Positions 11,901 through 23,900 of a stretch of 64,000 nt of DNA are shown one piece after another. The stretch lies in NCBI GenBank assembly GCA_911728455.2, contig OU452225.1, positions 6,474,606 through 6,538,605 on the forward strand, given 5' to 3'. This DNA comes from Marthasterias glacialis (taxonomy: Eukaryota > Echinodermata > Asteroidea > Forcipulatida > Asteriidae). Position 1 is the first letter of the stretch. Each line of letters begins with the position of its first letter. The notes beneath the pieces are model-generated. The model was not told the origin of the DNA, did not search any database, and worked only from the letters and a program-made list of their open reading frames with translations. The position numbers and the translations under genes are program-made.

Positions 11901-14900
11901 TTGTGCTTTTTCCCCAAACTTACTCTTTTACTTAATGGCGGCCTGAACAGGAATTGCACGGTACGATTACTTTAGTATAGGGGGTTAAATAAATAAATAA
12001 GGCATTAACCTATTGTATTGTATTGTATTGTATTTTAAATCAATATTACCAAAATAAAAAAAACTGTAAAAAAAACAAAATTCCCGACCTACCGACCCTA
12101 TTTTGAAATGGCATGTAATCGGAAACAGAACATTTATTTATTTTTTTTTTGCCTAACGCAAGGTCTGTTGTGTCCATCTGATAAAGGCTAAATGTTATTG
12201 TTTATTTCGTACATTGGAAGCAATTTTGTCAAATTTGTATGTCCAAACTTGGTATTCAGCGTATATATACCTCTTGCATATCCTGTAACAAGTTCAAACA
12301 GCGCCCTCACTGAGGTCAAAGGAAGACCTATCATTTGCTGAGAGTTGTGCATGGCACATTGCTTGATCTCAGCTATGGCAGTCTTTGCAAGGAGACCATT
12401 CCAGTGTAATTTCTCCTGCAAAGTATTTTTAAATTTTTTTGTTTAATTCCCGTTGACTGTTTTGAAGAGAATACATATATTCGAGCAATAACCAATAATG
12501 TTTCTTATGCAATTTGTCTCGTTGCTATAGCAACTCTCCATAATGATGACATCCTGCGATACCTTCACCTCATAAAGCTGATATTTCCCATGCTGCCGGG
12601 GACCGGTGATCATCGTTTCCATGGAAATGATGACGACTCCGAATCAGAAGATGATATGGATGTAGTGGAAAATCAAGTACGTTGGCCTTCTTTGTTAATC
12701 TTTTTCTTCTTTTTCTTCTTTTTCTTTACATGAAACATAATTTTAACAATAATAATGCTGGAAAAGTACCCCCATGGGAGTGGTCTTATTTCCAATAGAT
12801 GTTAAATTTGCAGCGGGGTCAAAGAATGTTAGTGATGTTTTACCAATACACCGATGTTTTTAAGCTCTGTCTACTCGGTACTTTCCCAAGTTCTGTGAAA
12901 AAATCCACAGGAATATTACTCGGTGGGATTCAAACCCACGATCGTGCCATTCTAGAGCAGATGTCTTACCAACTAGACCACTGAGATTGCCCATTAGCTA
13001 GTGGCCGATCGAATCCTTTTTAGCAGCCGATACCGCCATGGTTTGTAATAGGTGTTAGATTTGCATCAAAACAAAGAATGTTACAGGGTTTATTTAGAGG
13101 TTTGATTGTTGTTATGCCCTTTATTATTATAGGATTTGAGGCATTGCATGGTGAGGTATCAATGTATATTTGGTTTGCGGTAACACCATGTGATTATATC
13201 TACTTTGCTATATACAGTAGATTGTTCTGTGAGAACTTGTCTTGCTATTATTCTACTACCGCGGAGTAGATTTTCGGAATTCGGGAGACAACGTAGTTCT
13301 GAAAAGAACTGTCCTGCTTTTTAAGTACTGCCTGGGGGTAGGAAATCGGCCGGGACTACTACTACTTTCTTTTTTTCTCCTGATGATGACTAGAGCAGGC
13401 TAGTCGAAACGTTGAGACCAAACTCACTCCGCGGTAGTGAAGTTATCCGAGAAGTCCCCCCAATCCACTAAGCGAAAATTATTATTATACTTTTACATTA
13501 GGAAGAATGCCCATAGGAGGAACGGGCTTCACTCAAAGGGAAAGTTGAAAACTTTGTTTCTATCTCTCAGAATGAACTTTTAGTGCTTTCAACTTCGTCC
13601 GTTTGCATAACTGAAACCAACTTTGGCTATCAAGGTTGGCCATCATGGCACCAAAAAAAAAAAAACCCTTAATTTTATGTGACCACGGATTCTTCTCTTG
13701 TGTGTTAGGTCGGAGGAGCCTCGTCTCTGTTTGAGATTCGAGATCACTGTCTTCAGACCCTGAATTCGGCAGACCACGTCAACTGGCTGATGACCGCTGT
13801 CTCGAAGAGTGACGTTTCTGTCCTGACAGCACTGTGTAGTATCTGTCATACACTCATGGTGGAACATAAACTTCATGTGCCGAGAACAAAGTAAGACATT
13901 GGGTTTTCTGTCACAACCTGTGCTGCTAATAGCACTCTGCGCTCATGACGCATCATTTTTGCTTAAAAAATACCCGGAGGTCAGACATACATTCTACCAC
14001 TCACGGGATCACCGCATCGGCGCGCCAGACCGCAGTATACAGTGTGTATTGTATGTACGATCGACCGATGCGTTCGTCAGTGAAATTTGACATGTCTGAG
14101 ATCCGGGTACTTGTGTGACAAATTTTTAGCATTGGTGCAGAGTGCTGTTTTAGTGTTGCCCTACACTGTAAATGTGTTGAACTTCCAACATAAACTACAC
14201 CCATTTTACACAGTGTGGCTCCCAACAGTTATCAGAAAATAGACAATGCATTAAGCAAGTTTTTCTTGAGGTTTTGCATAAGAAATTGTAAAGTTGCCCC
14301 TCAAACACTTAAGAATTTTGTCATAAGAACCCCTTTTTAAGAAATTGGGGTATGAAATCACACAAACTTTAGGCCAGTTTTGGTGCTGAGAGTAGCAAAA
14401 ATGCAGTGCTCGTGAGTAGTGCGTATTGACGTACTCTGATTAAAAAACCTCAAGACTAATTAATGAAATCGTTCTTTGCCCACGATGCAAGAATCGCGAT
14501 CAGAGAACCTTCTGTTTTCTCCTTGGCACAGCAAATTGTGGAGACTCTTTTCTTTTTTCTGATTCTAATTGTTAGTATAAGTGATTTCCCATGGGAAGCT
14601 TTTGAACAGTCCTTTTTCAGGGTTCTTACCAGTAGTACGCACCCTCAGAACTACAAACGCAGTACTGAGCATGTGCGCACACGCTCAGAACTGTCAAAAA
14701 GAACTGTTGTGTTTGCTGCCGCCAGCCTCTCTAAAGTCTCCCATTAAAAGTTGTTATGTTAAATTTATACTATGGTCTCAATTCCTCGGCCTGCCAGTTT
14801 GTAGATTATTGAAACATGTACCATTGGTTTATTTTTTTTCCTTCCAGATTGTTGTATTTATTAGCGTTTAATGAGCGGTTTCTGAGGCATCTTTGGGAGG

Positions 14901-17900
14901 CAGTCAAGTCAGTTTCTACACCAGCTGTAACTGGGTGAGTATAAAATGTCGCTGTCATTAGTCCTCAAGGTCCACTTTCAAACAACTACTTAGAGATGCT
15001 AAACAAATTAATGATGGATAAAAAATTGGTTTACATAACGCGATTGCTGTTCTCCTTTATTGACCCCTTGCACGCACGTCACACTCGGCGACAGTGCCAC
15101 GCTCACCATTTTGGAAGTCAATAGGTGTATGTGTAAATGCTGTGTCACCTTAAATGCACACAGTGACATTGACATCCAAAGTGGCACAACCAAGATTATT
15201 GTGGTGATGACGTCTGGGACAATATTCGAGGAAGTTACAAAATTTCATTTGAGACTCTGAATATTTGCTTAGAAACATTTGCTAAGCACCGTTTTCTGCT
15301 CAACAAATTTATGAAGTGTGATCAGGTCCTAGTCTTGGTGTTTTGATTGTTGAGAGCAACTTGTTCCTCAAATTGGAAAATCCAAAACTTTCACTATGGG
15401 TCATGTCTTAACAGTAACAATAATAATAATAGTGTACATTTATAATGTGCCATGTCTGTCATAAATGACACTCCTGGTGCCGAATTATCAAATCTGGTGG
15501 AGTGGTGATTGTTATGAATGTTTTTATGAGCCGAAGCGACCATAACACAACACCTTGAAAGGGATACAAGGTGAGATGCCGCATATTGCTGCCAGACCAT
15601 GCCAGAAACACCAGGGCAAACCCCTTCTTTGTACGATAAGTACACTGGGTTCTTTTACATGCATTACACAACACACAGGACCAACAGCTTTACGTCCCAT
15701 TCAAAGGACGAAGCAATAATGGTTAAGTGTCTTTCTCAAGGACACAAGTGTCGAGACCGGGACTCAAACCCACACTCTGCTGATCAGAACACTAGAGCTG
15801 GAGTGCAGGTGCTCTTTGCCGCTTGGCCACGACACGCCATAAAAGCCGCAGCATAGCAATCGATGTTCACAAAACCTGATCTGATACCAACTATTTTACC
15901 CATCTTTTTCCTTGAAGGTCTCGTACCCCGCTGATTCAGATCTTATCCGGCGGCATTCCTCTGACGTCCACAGACAGTGACCGCATCATCCCTCTACTAT
16001 CCGTCTTCTGCTCCCTGTTCGGACATTTACTTCTGTCTCTCCACGATGCAGAGTTTCATGGGGATACAAGAGGTAAGGTTAACAAGTTCTTTTTTTTTTC
16101 CTGTCCCCCCGGCGGGATTCTTTTGACGGATTGCCATAATCTTTTTTCTTTGAGGGTACCGCTGGCACAAAGAAACACTGACTTGGTCAATGACAAGAGA
16201 AACAAAGATTCTCTTTATTGGATTGTCCTTTTTGGTTTTTCACGCATGTCACACACAGCGACTCCGCCACGTTTACGATTGCCGTTTACGTTTATGTGTA
16301 AATGTCGTGTCGCCTAAAATGTGCACTACACTGCATAAACACTCGCAAACATTGACTCCCAAAAGGGCACAACCAAGATTTTTGTGGTGATGACGTCAGG
16401 TGAATCGGGTCAATAGTCGAGGAAGTTAAACAACTCCATTTGAGACTCTGAATATTTGCTTAGAAACATTTGCTAAGCACCGTTCTCTGCTCAACAAATT
16501 TATGAAGTGTGATCAGGTTACACGAGGGTCCTAGTCTTGGTGTTTGATTGTTGAGATCTCCTTGTTCCTCAAACTGGAAAATCAAAAAACCTTCACTATT
16601 GGTCATGTCTTTATAAAAAGAATAATAATAACAGTGTACAAAGTCAATAGGCATATGTGTAAACGTCGAGTCGCCTAAAATGCACACCACACTGTGTAAC
16701 ACACAGCAATATTGACTTCTAAAATGGCACAACCAAGATTATTGTGATGATGACGTCGGGTGAACTGGATCAGTAGTCGAGGAAGTTGAACAATTTCATT
16801 TTTCAATACTTTCCTTCGTTCCTTCTAATACTTTCCCTCCTCTTATCCGGACCCACAAGGTGATTCTCACCACAGCCTCATGCCCTTTAGACTGGATGAG
16901 CTGATCCACATGAGTCTCTCGTTACGCAATGCTTGTCTCGGAATGATCGATTGCGCCCACCCGGAGACGAGACCCTCTGTCACCAAGGACTATACACGGG
17001 CGATGGCAAGTGTTGGGGTCCCATCCCATAGTAGATCATCAGACGTGGCCTCTACATGGATGCACGTTTTTAAGGTAAATTCTCCATGAGGATGTGGATT
17101 GCCAAATTGTTCAACTTGTTCAAACCCTCCTACACACGGGTACCACAGACTGCCACAAAGTACCATTCCTTTTAGGTTAGCATCGGATACATGGGTTTCT
17201 TCTGTTTGTACAGCTGGTATTATCAGGAAACCCAATCAGGGATGAGATTCCTCCAGATTTTTCTGGATTTATAGATTTTACAAAATTATTGTTGTGGAAT
17301 TTTTTTTACTTTTACAAGCATGTTTTATTTCAATGTCATGTACATTCATCCAGGCCCTTGTAATGCCTTAATTAACACGGTACCTGTACTGTATTTTGAC
17401 TGCACCAAGGTGCTTGCCCCATCTACATTTAAGCACAGAATGCTGCCATTGATTCGGGTTATGGCGTGGTTGGTAGCCACCAAAACCTCCACCGGCATTT
17501 CTTGGATTTTTCATTTTTATCTACTCTCTTCCCTGCCCAATGGCTTGTGTACTGTGGACTTAAAGTCCCCACAGTCTCCTGTGGTATTTTGTGGAAATAG
17601 CCAGCTGGGCAGGAGAGTGCATCAATAGGAATATGTGTTTATGTAGTGATTATTTTTGTAATCTTTGTTTAGGTGTTAGGGGGTGGTACTTAATTGTTTT
17701 AAAGCGCACAGTGTAAAATATTTTATTGTGATTGATGTTTGTTTATTTCTTTATTAACATCTAAAGCGTTTCATTTGTTTTTTGTTATCCTGTAATGTGA
17801 ATGGTTGCCCAAAAACATTTTAAATTTAATACAAAATATTATTCTGATTTTATTGTTTTTTTTCCCCCAAAATAAAAATTGAAACATTGAAATCCTGTCA

Positions 17901-20900
17901 TTGGTCTGCAAAGAGGCTGGCAAGAATCCTCTTGAATTCAATTTTCTTGACTTTGACAGAAATATTTCTGTGGAGGATTGCTACTGGTATGAACTTCATA
18001 ATCAGTGAGCTTTCAGACAGAAATATTTCTGTGGAGGATTGCTACTGGTATGAACTTCATAATCAGTAAGCTTTCAGACAGAAATATTTCTGTGGAGGAT
18101 TGGTACTGGTATGAACTTCATAATCAGTAAGCTTTCAGACAAAAATATTTCTGTGGAGGATTGCTACTGGTATAAACTTCATAATCAGTGAGCTTTCAGA
18201 CAGAAATATTTCTGTGGAGGGTTGCTACTGGTATGAACTTCATAATCAGTGAGCTTTCAGACAGAAATATTTCTGTGGAGGATTGCTACTGGTATGAACT
18301 TCATAATCAGTAAGTTTTCAGACAAATATTTCTGTGGAGGATTGCTACTGGTATGAACTTCATAATCAGTGAGCTTTCAGACTGATACTCATGAATTTTT
18401 TTTTTAATGAATACCAACCCTGTATCGTACATTGGACAGCCTGATAAAATTAGGACCAAGTTATAGATTTAGAAGGATGGGGGTGAAGAGCAGGGTTCTA
18501 CCTCAGATCTTTGTTTTTGAAATTCAGGTTACGGCCCAGCTTGTCAAACAGCTTCATGACAGAGATACAAGGAAACCGTTCTGTCCACCGAACCACTGGC
18601 TGGCATCACACGTCAGCGTGTTTACTGATAACAGGGTAAGTTGTTAAAAAACAAACTGAGATAATATAATTCGATTCATTTTCCATACTAATATGTTCAA
18701 ATGCACTTGACAATGTACATGAACTACACTCCAAACATGCTCAGAGGTGGCGCATTAACTCTTTGACTCGGGAATTTCTGCATGCGTGTGGACGGAACTG
18801 TTTTTATTTGTCATTTGACACTGTACAACACTGTACAAAAATCGAGGCCATAAATGGTTTTGCCGTCCATTTGAGTTGTGCACATGCAGCCATAAATGGA
18901 CTTAATGGAGTTATTATTATTGTTATATATTTCTGGTAATGAAACCAAGGATGCCTCATAAGTGAACTTAATCGCTGTAGCTCTCAAGCCTGAGGAAACC
19001 TGTAGATAAGGGTGCTTACCATGTGAACCAGAAACACTGGGGTAAACCCCTACTCTTTCACGATAAGTGTTCTGGGTTCTTTTACGTGCACTACCTATCC
19101 TAGTACACGGGACCTACGGCTTAATGTCCCATCCGAAGGACAAAGCAATTATGGTAAAGTATCTTGCTTAAGGACATGAGTGCCGCGACCGGGATTCGAA
19201 CCCACACTCTGCTGCCAATAACACCAGAACTTGAGTCCGGTTTTCTTAACCGCTCGGCCACGACACTCCATAAGAGTGAAAGAGTTAAGCAACCAAACCA
19301 GGAACACAGGGGCAAGCCCCTTTTCTTTTAGGATAAAGTGTTCTGGGTGTTTTATGTGCATTACACATCACACAGGACTGACAGTTTTCTTGCAAACGAA
19401 ACAACAAAATGAGCTGACATTTTCACAGGTTGGTTTTATTAATAGATCTTGATTTGTGCAAAGAATGGAAGCATATTACTGTGAGTTTACAATTGTTGAG
19501 CTGGGGCTTTAAATCAACTCTGAGATTACAGCTTTTGTGCTTGTATTTGAACTAATAATGCTTTACCTCACGCCATTGTTCAAATTCTACTTGGACGAAC
19601 GTTTGATGGAGCCAAACCATTTCCAGCTGTACATTCAGTTAAATGTTTGATGAGAACAAATTTGTCATTTTTGAAAGTGTGTATTTTGCTTTTTTAAATT
19701 CATTTCAGATGAAAGGTTCAGGAGGTCATTTCCATCCAGCGTTCAGGCCACGACGGCTTCACTTTATGTGGTCAAGTATGGCCGTAGAAGAAGGTCCACC
19801 CCCGATGTCCACCCATGAGACCCGTAAGATGACCATCCTGGCTGAAATGCCGTTTGTAGTCCCATTCGAGGACAGAGTTAAGGTAGGAATAAAATAAAAT
19901 GTAGTCTAGTTGGTATTAGACATCTGCTCTAGAATGGCAGGGGTTGTGGGTTCAAATCCCACTCGAGGTATATGCTTGTGAATTGTTTTTCACAGGACTC
20001 GGGGGGGAAAGTACCGAGTATACAGTTCTTAACACACATCGGTATACGGGCAAAAACACAAATAATATTCTTTATCCCCGATGCAAAAAATTAATATCTA
20101 TTATAATGGTTACGGTACCCGCTGCTGATAGGATTCGAACTGCCTGTAGCTACCGGGCAATCTCGGTAGTCCAGTTGGTAAGACATATGCTCTGGAATGG
20201 CTGGGGTCCTGGGACTTTTGAATTGTTTTTCACAGGACTCGGGGGGGGGGGGGGGAAGTACTGAGTATACAGTGTTGGTTACACATCGGTGTCTGGGCAA
20301 AAACACAAATGGAATCCAGTTGGAATCCCATAATTGTCACCAGGAACTGCAAAAGAAAATTTATTACGTGTGTTTTAAAGTTAATTTGATATAAAAAAAA
20401 CATGTTGAGTCATAAATCTCATATTCAAATTTTTGATTTGTTTAGATTTTTCGGGATTGGATTCATAGAGACAAGGATGAGAACCAGGGAGAGTTTGCTG
20501 GCTTTATTGCCGGTAGAACGATAGACATTAACATCAGGAGGAACTATATCTACGAAGATGCCTATGATCGCCTTAGACCAGAAAATGGTAAGGAACATAT
20601 CATCCTTTGCCTTGAAGCTCAACTTTCAAGTGCATTTTTTTGTCTTCTTGCCGACGTGACGGCCTACAAAATGAGATGAGATTCTTCTCACATACCCACA
20701 GAATTCCAGATGTCAGTATTTTTGGTCACAAATTATCAGCCTCATTGAAATCCCTCTCACATCGTCGTAATGTATCGTCACTCTCCCTCTTCTATATAGG
20801 TATTACCATGGGGATGTGTTCCAACAGTTTATCCCTGGTTGGCCCTGTCAACCGTCCGTTTGGACGCACTACACACGTCTCTGTCCTCTCCCATCCTTAC

Positions 20901-23900
20901 ACTGTAATGGTTCCGAAATGCAATTCTAAGATGTACTCTACAAGTTTTTTTCCCAAGCACTGCTTCACTGTGGAACTTTTTGCTTGTATCCTGTTTCCCT
21001 GCGGGCTATAATCTTTCTCAATTTAAGCAGAATGTATAAACAATTTTCTTCTGCCCTAATTTCTTCTGCTTTCTTTCTCTTTTCCTTGTAGCCCTCACCT
21101 AAAGTGGCCTTGTGCCTTGTGATGGGCGACTAAAATAAACAAATATTTTAAAAAGTAACAATATCAATCAAATTTTGTACCCTTTTCCTCACTTGTTGCA
21201 ATTTTGCAGAACCCAATCTCAGGAAGAAGCTGCGAGTCATCATGAGGAATGTCCAGGGTCTTGAGGAGGCGGGTATCGATGGGGGAGGATTGACTCGCGA
21301 GTTTCTCTCTCAGCTCCTCAAGTCCTCCTTCGATCCAAACCGGGGTTTCTTCAAGTCGTCTGCTGACGAGCTTCTGTATCCAAACCCACAAGCTTCGCAG
21401 CTGGTGCCAGACTACCAGAAACATTACTACTTCTTGGGGAGAATGCTGGGCAAGGTAAATGGGGGTGTTATTGAGAGTCCCTGATGAGCAAGCCCTCTTG
21501 GCCCTCTTTTCAGTAAGGCTTTTAACCAGTTGAAACCGGATGATGTGAATACACGCAAATGTTTCCCCTGCCTGGAAATGGAGGCGTCTTGCGACACCTT
21601 TATGTAATTTCGGACCAATGGAGCAAAGGTTGCCAGGTCATTCAAATACGGAGAGTGCACAGACCATACACACATTTCGTTTCACTCACACATAGACAGA
21701 AAAAAAAATTGTGAGTTTACTCGCATTTTGTGGTCTTTCAGAGTCGATTTTTGTGTAATCCCCGATTAAAGACCTTTGTCTTTTTTGTTCCAAGAAGGGG
21801 ATTACGTGGCATCGAGAGGTTTCCACCATTGTTCATTCATTGTATTTCGGCTTAATGGAGGTAAGTCAGAGTGAGCCAGCAATCGAGCCATGTTTGCGTG
21901 TTTAGTGCCACTCCTGTGCCGTAGGTAACGGCAGATGCTTTGCAATTCACTCTGTATGAATTAGACATTTTCTCAGTCGAGAAACAAAACAGACGATCCA
22001 ATAAAGAGAATCTTTCTTCTCTTGTCATTGTCAAGTCAGGGTTTCTTTGTGCCAGCGGTACCCTCAAAGAAAAAATATTCTGGCAATTCTGCCAAAAGAA
22101 TCCCGCCAGGGGGACGGGACAAAAAAAAAAGAATCCCGGCGGCAACTGGTTAAGCAACGGGGAGCTTCCATTTTTCCTGTCCAGCCTGAATTACTGCAAT
22201 CATTTTTCTTTGAGATTACCACTGCCACAAAGAAACCCTGGTCTGGCAAAGCTAAGAGAACAGATATTCTCTTTGAAGCTCTGGGTTTGTTGTCCCTTTA
22301 TCGAGAAAATATCATATTCACTCACCGTGAATCATAAAACCTCGGACGTGAGAAGCGGCCGAGGATTGGTTCTAAGACTGAGAACCAAGGCTGGAGACTC
22401 GGTTCACTCGGACTTGCCTCCATTGAGCCGAAATACAATGATATACAGTGGTTGAAGCAGTCCTCTTCTTGGAACATAAGGACAAAGGTGAGGAAACGGG
22501 GAGTACACAATAACCCCCACATAAAGGAAAAATTTCAGATCTACCAGTACCTCTTGTCCTCTTTGTGTGGGTGAAACGAAGCGTTAAACGGTGAGTGCAT
22601 GATCTGTGCATGCTTTGTAGTAAAATGTCCGAGCGACCTTTGTGCCGGACTTCAAATTTTACCCCAAAATACAAAACTCACATCATTTGTTTTATGGCAC
22701 GGAAAATAATGGCCTGTATACCTTATCCGTTATGTCATCACATGTATATTTTCACCCTTTAATCTCCCCATTGTAAACAGCAATCTTGAAACTGCTTTTG
22801 ATTGTGTATTTTCGTCTTCCTTTCTTCTTCCCAATGTCAGGTATTGTATGAGAATCTTTTAGTGGAGATTCCCTTTGCCAGTTTCTTCCTAACCAAGCTT
22901 CTGAGCAAACACGCTGATGTGGACATCCACCATCTTGCCTCCCTGGATCCCGAGATGTACAAGTATGTTCAGTTTCAATGGTTTAACATTTATTATTTGT
23001 GTGTCTTGTTTTGTTTTGTTTTGCTTTTGTACCCAAACGCCGATGTGTGTTAAACACTGTATACTCGGTACTTTCCCGAAGTCCTGTGAAAAAAATAGTT
23101 GGTAAGACATCTGCTCTAGAATAGCGGGGGTCGTGGGTTCAAATCCCACCCAAGGAATGTACCTGTGGATTTTTTTCACAGGACTCGGGGGAAGTACTGA
23201 GTCTTAAGAACATTTTAGATCATATAGTTTTACATTTGTGATGACATAGATAGCCTGTAAATAATGTAAGATAAAGCGTCCTGGAAATTTAGCAAGTTTA
23301 ACTCTATGACTACTACTACTACTACAGCATACATGTACCTACTTTAAAAACAAAAAAAAATTAAGACTTTTCACTTGTGTACAATCACACCCCTGTCATT
23401 GTTATTTAAAAGTTCCTACCTGGGCCCAATTTCATGGCTCTGCTTACTGCGGAATTCTGCAAGTTTAGCAAGTTTAACTCTATGACTACTACTACTACTA
23501 CATCATACATGTACCTACTTTAAAAACAAAAAATTAAGACTTTTCACTTGTGTACAATCACACCCTGTCATTGTTATTAGAAAGTTCCTACCTGGGCCCA
23601 ATTTCATGGCTCTGCTTACTGCGGAATTCTGCACTTAAACCTTGCTATGGCCCATAGGAGTACGCTTTTTACCGGGCGCCGTAAGCGCAGAATTCTTTGG
23701 CAAGCAGTGCCATGAAATTGAGCCCTGGTCATACAGGTGGGTGAAAATTTTCAATTATCGATTATTTATTGATTGGTTACTTGTTGACTTCTCAAAACAG
23801 GAATCTTCTGTTCCTGAAGGACTACACAGGCGACATTTCCGAGCTCGGTTTGAACTTCACTGTAGTTGACAACGACCTCGGGGAGACACGCGTGTATGAG

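Noticed and set aside
12188-12421. A minus-strand 77-aa gene in UBE3C intron 7
   Set aside because: It has no recognisable domain and lies in repeat-rich intron sequence.
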